DNA of 11,178 nucleotides, taken from NCBI GenBank assembly GCA_902783705.1, contig CACZSA010000133.1, forward strand, positions 1 through 11,178. The letters are read 5' to 3'. Below the pieces are notes generated by a model. That model saw only the letters and a program-made list of their open reading frames with translations. It did no database searches and had not been told where the DNA came from. Positions 5,665 through 11,178 of the stretch are shown piece by piece. Origin of the DNA: an uncultured Ruminococcus sp. (GTDB lineage: Bacteria > Bacillota > Clostridia > Oscillospirales > CAG-272). A program made the position numbers and the translations under genes. Numbering within the stretch: position 1 is the first letter of the stretch; each line of letters opens with the position of its first letter.

Positions 5665-6906
5665 TTATCCTCTTCTCATCTCCGCCTCGATCTCCTCGAT
5701 CGTGCGGGGGACGCGGACGCCGAGGTTTTCGCAGCCGTCGGGGGTGACAAGGCAGTTGTCCTCGACGCGGAAGCCGATGCCCCATTCCTCGCAGTAGACG
5801 CCGATATCGACGCAGAACACCATGCCGGGGGCAACCTTTTCAGGGCGGACGACGATATCGTGCGTGTCGAAGCCGACGTGATGCGAGCCGCCGTGCCACA
5901 TGAGCTTGCCGATGTTCTCGAATCTATCGACGAGGCCGTAGTCGTGGAGATATTCGTAGCAGAAGCGCTTGGCCTCGCGGTCGACCTCCTCCATGGGGTA
6001 GCCGGGCCTGATCGTGTCGAAGAGGTGCTGGGACGTCGCGTAGATCGCCTCGTAGATCTTGCGCTGGCGGTCGTTGAACTTTCCGTTCAGCGGGAAGCCG
6101 CGGGAGATGTCGCAGCCGACGAAATCATAGCACGCGCCGACGTCGCAGAGGACCATGTCCCCGTCGTGCGCCGTGCCCTGATAGGAATAGTAGTGGATGC
6201 AGAAATTGTTCTCCCCGGCGGAGATGATCGACGGGAAGGCGGGCTCGAGACAGCCGTTCTTCGTGAGCGCGTTGTCGTAGAGCATCTTGATCTCGTATTC
6301 CTTCATGCCGTCGCGGACGCCGTGCATCATCGCGCGGATGCCCTCCCCGGTAATACGGACGGCCTCGCGCATGGCCTCGATCTCGCAGTCGGCCTTGATC
6401 GTGCGCAGTCCGGCGAGGATCGTGCGGCTGTTCTTTACTTCAACCTCGGGGTGCTCGTCCTTCATCCGGGCGGCGAAGCGGTGGGCCTCGGTCCAGTCGC
6501 GGATGTCGCGGGTCTCGTCGATATCGAGCCAGACGGTGCTCACGCGGTCGAGCGCGGCTGCCAGATACGGCTCAAAATCCGCGGTGTAGGCGATATCCGT
6601 GATCCCGGAGAGGGCGGTCGCCTCGTCGGCCTTGGTGCGGCGTCCGGTCCAGCGCTCCTTGAGCAGATCCGCGGGGAGGAGGAAGAGCTTTTCCGTATAG
6701 GTCCCGCTCTCCGCCTCGACGGCGAGGATGAGACCCGCGTCGCGGGCGATCCCGGTGAGGTAGACGAAGTTGCGGTCGGAGAAGAACGGATAGTCCTCGT
6801 CCGCGCGTTTCCGGGGCGCAAATCCGGAGAAGAAGAGGGCGAGGGAGCCATCCGGGAGCTTTTCGGCGAGATTCTTGCGGTTGGTCTGATAAAATACGGG
6901 TTTCAT
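5665..6906 (-). CDS. M24 metallopeptidase, aminopeptidase P (Xaa-Pro aminopeptidase) type
   Basis: The protein has 413 residues with no signal peptide. An aminopeptidase P N-terminal domain (about 1-155) precedes the pita-bread catalytic domain (about 170-400). Metal ligands in order are D255 (Cys-Asp-Val-Gly), D266 (Cys-Asp-Ile-Ser-Arg), H342 (His-Gly-Gly-Ser-His-His), D367 (Val-Asp-Ile-Gly-Val-Tyr) and E382 (Arg-Val-Glu-Asp-Asn). D367 replaces the usual Glu of the Val-Glu-Pro-Gly-Ile-Tyr motif. The family removes N-terminal residues preceding proline using two Mn or similar ions; prolidase activity is an alternative. The start at 6906 is chosen because AAGGA lies 9 bases upstream and a good promoter lies just before it. 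An upstream extension would run into the neighbouring gene in another frame. It is the first gene of an operon with the GH127 enzyme. Confidence 0.88.
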   Translation of the reverse strand: MKPVFYQTNRKNLAEKLPDGSLALFFSGFAPRKRADEDYPFFSDRNFVYLTGIARDAGLILAVEAESGTYTEKLFLLPADLLKERWTGRRTKADEATALSGITDIAYTADFEPYLAAALDRVSTVWLDIDETRDIRDWTEAHRFAARMKDEHPEVEVKNSRTILAGLRTIKADCEIEAMREAVRITGEGIRAMMHGVRDGMKEYEIKMLYDNALTKNGCLEPAFPSIISAGENNFCIHYYSYQGTAHDGDMVLCDVGACYDFVGCDISRGFPLNGKFNDRQRKIYEAIYATSQHLFDTIRPGYPMEEVDREAKRFCYEYLHDYGLVDRFENIGKLMWHGGSHHVGFDTHDIVVRPEKVAPGMVFCVDIGVYCEEWGIGFRVEDNCLVTPDGCENLGVRVPRTIEEIEAEMRRG

Positions 6907-6943
6907 ATCATATAGTCCTTTCTGAACGGTTTTGTCCGTGGAT

Positions 6944-6972
6944 ATTATAACACGGGCGGGAGAATTTGTAAA
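6944..6972 (-). promoter_or_regulatory. Promoter of the M24 peptidase-GH127 operon
   Basis: Read on the minus strand, -35 TTTACA (6972-6967), a 17-base spacer and consensus -10 TATAAT (6949-6944). Transcription should start near 6937, leaving a leader of about 30 bases before the ATG at 6906. No operator is obvious. The rest of 6907-7045 holds only this promoter and the terminator of the upstream gene. Confidence 0.8.
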
Positions 6973-7000
6973 GAGCGCGGAGGAAAAGAATCCGGGGACG

Positions 7001-7028
7001 AAAAGGGAGTCCCTCGCGGGGCTCCTTT
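7001..7028 (-). terminator. Probable terminator of the SGNH esterase gene
   Basis: On the minus strand AAAGGAG (7028-7022) pairs with CTCCCTTT, one base bulged. An inner GC stem CCC/GGG with loop GCGA follows, then TTTT. It lies 18 bases beyond the esterase stop. The T-run is short, so efficiency is uncertain. Confidence 0.5.
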
Positions 7029-7045
7029 GAAGGGATTTTTCGGGA

Positions 7046-8101
7046 TTACCCGAGGAATTCACCGACCGCGTCGCCGATCTTCTGCGCCATGCGGAAGAAG
7101 CCGAGGTCGTTCGGATGACAGCCGTCGACCGTGCAGGAATCGGCGAAGGGACCGTCGAAGAGATGCGCGCCGTCGACGAAGCGGACGCTGCGGTCTCCTT
7201 TGGCGCGGGCGTACTCGTAGGTGTCGATGACGATCTGACGGCGGCGTTCGTCCTCCGTGCCGGGGTGGAAATCGGGCTTTGAGACGAAGATGACCGGAGT
7301 CTCGGGGTGCGCGGCGCGGTAGATCTCATAAAGCGGCCTGTGCGTCGCTTCGAGATGATCGGCGTTCGGGGCGTTGTGGTCGTAGTCGCAGACGAACACG
7401 GAGGCGTCGAGAGAAGCGAGATAGCGGCAGATCGCCTCCTCCCCCTTCGCATTGCCGGAGAAGCCGAGGTTGATGAAATCGGCGTCAAAGCGGCGGGAGA
7501 TCATCGCCTGATACGCGTTGCCGGGTCTGGAGGCGCACCCGCCCTGCGTGATGGACGAGCCGTAATACACGACCGGGACGGGATGGGTATAATCCTCCGC
7601 CGGCTCGATATGCGCGTCCGCGTGAAGACCGATCATCACGTCCTCGACGGGATCGTAGAGCGGCATGTTGAGCGTATAGGTGTGCCACTTCCCGTCGGTC
7701 GGACGCCAGCTTTCGTAGCCGTGCTTCCGGTTGCCGGGCATGAGCGAGCCGTTGTAGCGGTAGTCCGGGCCGTCGTTCTGGTAGAGATCAAAGCCGGACT
7801 GTCCGAGCATGGTGATATGCGGCATGGTGGCGTTGTCCGGCATCACGGCGCGCATGGCGATCCACGGCGAGTCCGTGCGGAACCGGATGCGTCCGCCCGC
7901 CGTATGGTTGTTCAGCCATTCCACGCCCTCCGAGACGGACGCGGCGGCCTCGTGCGGCATGCGCAGAAAGGGACCGCCCTTCTCCTTCACTGCCAGTCCG
8001 TGCACGCGGAAGGGCGCCTCCTTTGCGTCGAGCCAGACGATAGGGGAAAGTCCCGTCGCGCTCTCCACAGCCAGATTCTTATCGATGTCGCTGATCTTCA
8101 T
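7046..8101 (-). CDS. SGNH/GDSL hydrolase with N-terminal GxDLY domain
   Basis: The protein has 351 residues. The N-terminal beta-rich half (about 1-165) contains Gly-Phe-Asp-Leu-Tyr (103-107), the signature of the GxDLY domain found before SGNH esterases. The second half (about 172-350) is an SGNH hydrolase. Block I is Gly-Ser-Ser-Ile-Thr-Gln-Gly (181-187) with nucleophile S183. Block II is Leu-Gly-Phe-Ser-Gly-Asn (212-217). A degenerate block III is Tyr-Asp-His-Asn-Ala-Pro-Asn (240-246). Block V is Asp-Gly-Cys-His-Pro (326-330) with the D326/H329 dyad. Such enzymes commonly deacetylate sugars or oligosaccharides; the substrate here is not determined. No signal peptide is seen, so it is probably cytosolic. 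The start at 8101 follows GGGAGG by 8 bases. In-frame ATGs farther upstream lie in the promoter. Confidence 0.87.
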   Translation of the reverse strand: MKISDIDKNLAVESATGLSPIVWLDAKEAPFRVHGLAVKEKGGPFLRMPHEAAASVSEGVEWLNNHTAGGRIRFRTDSPWIAMRAVMPDNATMPHITMLGQSGFDLYQNDGPDYRYNGSLMPGNRKHGYESWRPTDGKWHTYTLNMPLYDPVEDVMIGLHADAHIEPAEDYTHPVPVVYYGSSITQGGCASRPGNAYQAMISRRFDADFINLGFSGNAKGEEAICRYLASLDASVFVCDYDHNAPNADHLEATHRPLYEIYRAAHPETPVIFVSKPDFHPGTEDERRRQIVIDTYEYARAKGDRSVRFVDGAHLFDGPFADSCTVDGCHPNDLGFFRMAQKIGDAVGEFLG

Positions 8102-8135
8102 GGTCACAGCCTCCCGTGGTGAATTATTCACACTC

Positions 8136-8164
8136 ATCATAGCACACCGGGGAAGAAATTGCAA
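8136..8164 (-). promoter_or_regulatory. Promoter of the SGNH esterase gene
   Basis: On the minus strand, -35 TTGCAA (8164-8159), 17-base spacer, -10 TATGAT (8141-8136). The transcript should start near 8129, 28 bases before the ATG. This excludes the upstream in-frame ATGs. It diverges from the pheS promoter, the two -35 boxes being 20 bases apart. Confidence 0.75.
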
Positions 8165-8184
8165 CAGTTTTTTCCGTTTTCCTC

Positions 8185-8213
8185 TTGCATGAAGCGAGGG
8201 ATTGTGCTATAAT
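8185..8213 (+). promoter_or_regulatory. Promoter of the T-box-pheS operon
   Basis: -35 TTGCAT (8185-8190), 17-base spacer, consensus -10 TATAAT (8208-8213). The expected start is near 8220, leaving a leader of about 385 bases before pheS, which is filled by the T-box. Confidence 0.82.
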
Positions 8214-8219
8214 GTATTC

Positions 8220-8551
8220 GATAAAATTTGCGGTTTCGCGGGAGGTCTTCGGATCGCCGCGGGGCCGTCTTCAAACGCCATGAGGAAGAGGGCACACGAA
8301 CCAGCGTCCCAAGAGAGCGTCGGTCAAGGGCTGAAAGCCGACGCGCCGCTGCCGTCCTGCCGTTCGCTTTCTCCGTCCGCCGGAACACGGCAGACAGGCC
8401 GCCGGGGTGAAAGGAGTAGTCCCGGACGCGTGGGATCCGTTACGTCCCGGCCAATCGGCACGAGCGCCGTGTTTTTGCACGGAATCCGGGTGGTACCGCG
8501 GCGAAAGCCGTCCCTGAGTCTGCGATCTTTTCGCATCGGCAGGGATTTTTT
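8220..8551 (+). promoter_or_regulatory. T-box leader, tRNA-Phe responsive
   Basis: The diagnostic T-box sequence GGGTGGTACCGCG is at 8488-8500. Its TGGT (8491-8494) would pair with the ACCA end of an uncharged tRNA with discriminator A, as in tRNA-Phe. Stem I can be drawn: GAGGAAG (8282-8288) pairs with CTTTCTC (8367-8373), CAGCG (8302-8306) with CGCTG (8347-8351), and CGTCGG (8318-8323) with CCGACG (8338-8343). AGAGAG (8312-8317) and the GGCTGAAAGCC segment (8329-8339) sit where the AG bulge and apical elements belong. The best specifier candidate is TTC (Phe) at 8363-8365, just above the basal helix. Uncharged tRNA-Phe should favour the antiterminator and transcription of pheS; charged tRNA favours the terminator at 8511. 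Confidence 0.93.
8511..8551 (+). terminator. Regulated terminator of the pheS T-box
   Basis: TCCCTG (8511-8516) pairs with CAGGGA (8540-8545) and TGCGA (8521-8525) with TCGCA (8531-8535), followed by six T residues (8546-8551). The left arm abuts the T-box sequence, whose 3' part would compete for it in the antiterminator. The 53 bases from here to pheS hold only its ribosome site. Confidence 0.88.
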
Positions 8552-8604
8552 ATTGCCCGGCGCAATTCAAGCAGATCGAAACAATCGAAAGGAACATTCG
8601 ACAC

Positions 8605-9618
8605 ATGAGAGAGACCCTCGAAAAAATCAGGAAAGAGGCGATGGAAGCGCTCGCCTCTCCGTCGGCGGAGCTGGAAGAGCTTCGCATCCGGTATCTCGGC
8701 AAAAAGGGCGAGCTGACCGCCGTCCTCCGCGGGATGGGCAAACTGTCCGCCGAGGAACGCCCCGTGATCGGGCAGATGGCGAACGAAGTCCGCGCCGAGA
8801 TCGAAAAGAAAATCGACGAGCTCGCCTCCGCCGCGAAGGGCAAGGCCATGGAAGCGAAGCTCGCCGCCGAAAAGCTCGACGTCACCGTCCCCGGCGAACC
8901 CATCCGGGCAGGACACTTCCATCCCCTCGCGCTCGTCCAGCGTCAGCTTGAGGACATCTTCCTCGGCATGGGCTATTCCATCGTGGACGGTCCCGAGGTG
9001 GAGTACGACTACTACAACTTCCAGGCCCTGAACATCCCGCCGGATCATCCCGCGCGCGACACGCAGGACACCTTCTATATCACCGACAACATCCTTCTCC
9101 GCTCCCAGACCTCGCCCGTGCAGGCCCGTGTGATGGAGAAGACCCAGCCGCCGATCAAGATCATCTCTCCCGGGCGCGTTTACCGCTCCGACGCCGTGGA
9201 CGCCACCCATTCCCCGCTCTTCCACCAGCTCGAAGGACTCGTGATCGACCGGGGCATCACGATGGGAGACCTCAAGGGCGCGCTCGACATGTTCGCAAAG
9301 CGCATGTTCGGTGAGAAAACCGAAATCCGCTTCCGTCCGCACCACTTCCCCTTCACGGAACCGTCCGCGGAGGTCGACGTCTCCTGCTTCGTCTGCGGCG
9401 GCAAGGGCTGTCGTCTCTGCAAGGGCGAGGGCTGGATCGAGATCCTCGGCGCGGGCATGGTCCATCCGAACGTGCTCCGCAACTGCGGCATCGATCCCGA
9501 AGTCTATTCCGGCTTTGCGTTCGGTCTCGGCATCGAGCGCATCGCGCTTCTCAAATATCACATCGACGACATGCGCCTTCTCTATGAGAACGATATCCGC
9601 TTCCTGAACCAGTTCTGA
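8605..9618 (+). CDS. pheS: Phenylalanyl-tRNA synthetase alpha subunit
   Basis: The protein has 337 residues, a normal bacterial length. An N-terminal coiled-coil arm (about 1-95) that contacts tRNA-Phe precedes the class II catalytic core. Motif 2 is Val-Tyr-Arg-Ser-Asp-Ala-Val-Asp-Ala-Thr-His (192-202) with Phe-His-Gln-Leu-Glu-Gly after it. Motif 3 is Gly-Phe-Ala-Phe-Gly-Leu-Gly-Ile-Glu-Arg (303-312). A305 matches the Phe-pocket Ala294 of E. coli. Between residues 261 and 272 there is C-x2-C-x4-C-x2-C, a probable zinc knuckle found in Bacillota PheS and absent in E. coli. The enzyme is an alpha2-beta2 tetramer with PheT that charges tRNA-Phe in the cytosol. AAGGA lies 11 bases before the ATG, slightly far. 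Expression is governed by the upstream T-box. Confidence 0.98.
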   Translation: MRETLEKIRKEAMEALASPSAELEELRIRYLGKKGELTAVLRGMGKLSAEERPVIGQMANEVRAEIEKKIDELASAAKGKAMEAKLAAEKLDVTVPGEPIRAGHFHPLALVQRQLEDIFLGMGYSIVDGPEVEYDYYNFQALNIPPDHPARDTQDTFYITDNILLRSQTSPVQARVMEKTQPPIKIISPGRVYRSDAVDATHSPLFHQLEGLVIDRGITMGDLKGALDMFAKRMFGEKTEIRFRPHHFPFTEPSAEVDVSCFVCGGKGCRLCKGEGWIEILGAGMVHPNVLRNCGIDPEVYSGFAFGLGIERIALLKYHIDDMRLLYENDIRFLNQF

Positions 9619-9685
9619 CCCGGCGGTAACGTTCACCTGTCGCGGACAACGGAGCCGTTTGTCGGAGCCGTTTGAACGAACCGGG
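9619..9685 (+). repeat. Structured pheS-kinase spacer with an 11-bp direct repeat
   Basis: GGAGCCGTTTG occurs at 9651-9661 and 9664-9674, a 13-base period. The first copy also closes a hairpin: GACAACG (9645-9651), loop GAGC, CGTTTGTC (9656-9663) with one bulged base. Outside it, CCCGG (9619-9623) with CCGGG (9681-9685) and CGTTCA (9630-9635) with TGAACG (9673-9678) can pair over the whole spacer. No T-run follows, so it is not a typical terminator. It may affect RNA processing or stability, or be only a small duplication. Confidence 0.5.
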
Positions 9686-9712
9686 CAACTCATTCAACAC
9701 GGAGGAAACAAT

Positions 9713-10255
9713 ATGTTTGTCATCGGCATCGCCGGCGGCACCTGCTCCGGCAAGAGCACCCTCGCGGACAAGCTCGCGGCATACTACGGAGACCACGCGA
9801 AGGTCATGCACATGGACGCCTATTTCAGAAAGCCGTCCATCACGACCGTCGCCCCCATTACCGGGAAGACCTACGTCGAACACAACCATCCGGACGCGCT
9901 CTATCTCGACCGGCTCTACGCCGATTTCGACGCGGCGATCGCGGAAAACAAGGAAGATATTCTCATCATCGAAGGGCTCTTCGCGCTCTATCTCGAACCG
10001 ATCCGGGAGAAGTGCGACCTGAAGCTCTATGTGGATCTCGACAGCGACGAGCGGCTCGTGCGGCGTATCCGGCGGTTCACCTCCTTCGGGCAGACGTTCG
10101 ACGAGGTGACGGACCGCTACATCGACACGGTGCGCTTCCGCCACAACGAGCTGATCGAACCCACCCGCTGGCACGCGGACATGGTGGTGAACGGGAACGC
10201 GGGGCAGACCTCCGTCGATATCCTCACCGCCTACATCGACAGCCGGATCGGCTGA
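9713..10255 (+). CDS. Uridine-kinase-like P-loop kinase
   Basis: The protein has 180 residues, somewhat shorter than typical uridine kinases of just over 200. The Walker A is Gly-Gly-Thr-Cys-Ser-Gly-Lys-Ser (8-15). Met-Asp-Ala-Tyr-Phe (34-38) matches the Asp-Ser-Phe-Tyr segment with the catalytic aspartate. Glu-His-Asn-His-Pro-Asp-Ala-Leu (56-63) and Ile-Ile-Glu-Gly-Leu-Phe (85-90) are Udk/phosphoribulokinase family blocks. The lid region has Arg-Arg-Ile-Arg-Arg-Phe, and Thr-Val-Arg-Phe-Arg-His (139-144) and Ile-Glu-Pro-Thr-Arg-Trp (148-153) follow. The expected reaction is ATP-dependent phosphorylation of uridine/cytidine or another small hydroxyl substrate; specificity is not settled. The start at 9713 follows GGAGG by 7 bases. 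It lies between pheS and pheT, 36 bases before pheT, so it should share their T-box control. Confidence 0.85.
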   Translation: MFVIGIAGGTCSGKSTLADKLAAYYGDHAKVMHMDAYFRKPSITTVAPITGKTYVEHNHPDALYLDRLYADFDAAIAENKEDILIIEGLFALYLEPIREKCDLKLYVDLDSDERLVRRIRRFTSFGQTFDEVTDRYIDTVRFRHNELIEPTRWHADMVVNGNAGQTSVDILTAYIDSRIG

Positions 10256-10291
10256 TTTTCCGGCACACGAAAGAAAGGGACTTTACAGAGT

Positions 10292-11178
10292 ATGAATCTC
10301 TCTATGAAATGGCTGGCGGATTATACGGACGTCAGCGATATCACCATCAAGGAATACTGCGACCGCATGACCATGTCCGGTTCGAAGGTCGAGGGCTACG
10401 AAGAACTCGGCGCGGATATCTCGGGCGTCGTCTGCGGCAGAATCCTCAAGATCGACCGTCATCCGAACGCCGAACGCCTCGTGATCTGCAAGGTGGACGT
10501 CGGCGCGGCGGAACCGCTCCAGATCATCACGGCGGCGACGAACGTCTTTGAAGGCGCGCTCGTACCCGTGGCGGTCGACGGCGCGCATCTCCCCGGAGAC
10601 GTGAAGATCAAGCGCGGCAAGCTCCGCGGCGAACTCTCCGAGGGCATGTTCTGCTCCATCGCGGAGCTCGGACTCACGCTCCACGACATGCCGGGCGCGA
10701 TCGAGGACGGGATCCTCATCCTCGGCGACGTCGGACTCGGCGATATCCCGCTCGGCGCGGACATCGTGAAGGAGCTCGGCCTGCGCGACATCGTCGTGGA
10801 ATTCGAGATCACCTCCAACCGTCCGGACTGCCTCTCCGTCCTCGGACTGGCGCGCGAGACCGCCGTCACCTTCGGGCGTCCGCTCGATCTTCCTCCGATC
10901 AAGAAGCCCGCTCCCTGCCCGGACGGCGATTCCATTGATAACTACCTCTCCGTCGACGTGCGGAACACCGAGAAGTGCTACCGCTACTCCGCGAGAGTCG
11001 TCAAGAACGTGAAGATCGGCCCGTCCCCGCTGTGGCTCCGCATGAAGCTGCGCGCCTCCGGCGTCCGTCCGATCAACAACATCGTCGACATCACGAACTT
11101 CGTCATGCTCGAATACGGCCAGCCGATGCACGCCTTCGACTACCGCTGCCTCGACGGCTCGAAGATCGTGGTCCGCTC
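10292..11178 (+). CDS. pheT: Phenylalanyl-tRNA synthetase beta subunit, 5' part
   Basis: The frame from the ATG at 10292 stays open to the window edge (295 codons of an expected roughly 800), so the gene is cut by the window, not by a mutation. The N-terminus (Met-Asn-Leu-Ser-Met-Lys-Trp-Leu) is typical. Residues about 40-150 are the OB-fold tRNA-binding domain (His-Pro-Asn-Ala-Glu-Arg-Leu at 57-63, Arg-Gly-Glu-Leu-Ser-Glu-Gly-Met at 112-119). Ile-Thr-Ser-Asn-Arg-Pro-Asp-Cys-Leu-Ser (173-182) leads to the editing domain, and Asn-Asn-Ile-Val-Asp-Ile-Thr-Asn (262-269) with Gly-Gln-Pro-Met-His-Ala-Phe-Asp (276-283) is highly characteristic. AAAGGGA (10274-10280) is the ribosome site, 11 bases upstream. 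It partners PheS in the alpha2-beta2 synthetase, where the beta subunit edits mischarged Tyr-tRNA-Phe. Confidence 0.97.
   Translation, partial: MNLSMKWLADYTDVSDITIKEYCDRMTMSGSKVEGYEELGADISGVVCGRILKIDRHPNAERLVICKVDVGAAEPLQIITAATNVFEGALVPVAVDGAHLPGDVKIKRGKLRGELSEGMFCSIAELGLTLHDMPGAIEDGILILGDVGLGDIPLGADIVKELGLRDIVVEFEITSNRPDCLSVLGLARETAVTFGRPLDLPPIKKPAPCPDGDSIDNYLSVDVRNTEKCYRYSARVVKNVKIGPSPLWLRMKLRASGVRPINNIVDITNFVMLEYGQPMHAFDYRCLDGSKIVVR

Noticed and set aside
4475..6915. Two long plus-strand open frames (4475-5653 and 5647-6915) opposite the GH127 and M24 genes
   Set aside because: They are antisense shadows. GC-rich codon usage removes stops from the opposite strand; their translations are low-complexity Arg/Glu/Val/Ala sequence without family motifs, while the minus-strand frames carry complete catalytic motifs, ribosome sites and promoters.
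6907..7488. N-terminal extension of the M24 peptidase frame into the SGNH gene
   Set aside because: The extension is Ser/Thr/Arg-rich out-of-frame sequence crossing a terminator and a promoter. The ATG at 6906 has its own ribosome site and gives the family-standard length.
8102..8164. Upstream in-frame start codons for the SGNH esterase
   Set aside because: They lie at or upstream of the predicted -10 and transcription start; the ATG at 8101 has GGGAGG at ideal spacing.
8440..9693. 417-codon minus-strand open frame opposite the T-box and pheS
   Set aside because: It overlaps an unmistakable T-box and PheS on the plus strand and has no recognisable motif or promoter; it is a composition shadow.
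9659..9712. Earlier start for the uridine-kinase-like gene
   Set aside because: It would add residues before the P-loop strand that the family lacks and has no ribosome site; GGAGG at 9701-9705 points to 9713.
10283..11131. 282-codon minus-strand open frame opposite pheT
   Set aside because: pheT motifs fill the plus strand here, and the antisense product resembles no family.
1..11178. CRISPR array, tRNA, rRNA, transposase or phage genes
   Set aside because: No regularly spaced repeats, no tRNA-like cloverleaf and no transposase or integrase motif was found on either strand by reading.

Overview
The window looks like the chromosome of a GC-rich member of the Clostridia (Bacillota), perhaps from a gut or plant-fibre habitat. 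The evidence is a T-box leader in front of pheS, strong Shine-Dalgarno sites, sigma-A-type promoters with 17-nt spacers, and a Bacillota-type PheS with a four-cysteine insert. The gut or fibre habitat is inferred only from a GH127-type arabinofuranosidase and an SGNH esterase; no genus can be named.

Layout. (1) 1-1366 is a visibly AT-richer block (hand-counted lines about 35-52% G+C, against roughly 60-70% in a later sampled line). It holds three tightly packed genes for unknown membrane proteins. It ends against 1388-1531, a GC-rich reading frame with no start that looks like the 3' tail of an older gene and keeps its own terminator. This suggests a recombination or island junction near 1367-1400. 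(2) 1613-3781 is a promoter, a candidate operator, an XRE-type regulator and a cytosolic S41-type peptidase-like protein, apparently one operon. It ends at a terminator shared with the opposing unit. (3) 3830-8101, minus strand: an SGNH/GxDLY esterase with its own promoter and terminator, then a promoter driving a two-gene operon of an M24 Xaa-Pro-type peptidase and a GH127-family beta-L-arabinofuranosidase. (4) 8185-11178, plus strand: promoter, phenylalanine T-box, pheS, a uridine-kinase-like P-loop gene, and the first 295 codons of pheT.

How the genes may work together. The T-box should match expression of both PheRS subunits, and of the kinase-like gene between them, to uncharged tRNA-Phe. 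The M24 peptidase plus GH127 pair could take up where extracellular enzymes stop, removing beta-L-arabinofuranose and then opening Xaa-Pro/Hyp bonds of imported hydroxyproline-rich glycopeptides; this is a hypothesis. The XRE-S41 pair reads as an autoregulated regulator with a dedicated protease-like partner of unknown target. No tRNA, rRNA, CRISPR array, transposase or integrase is visible.
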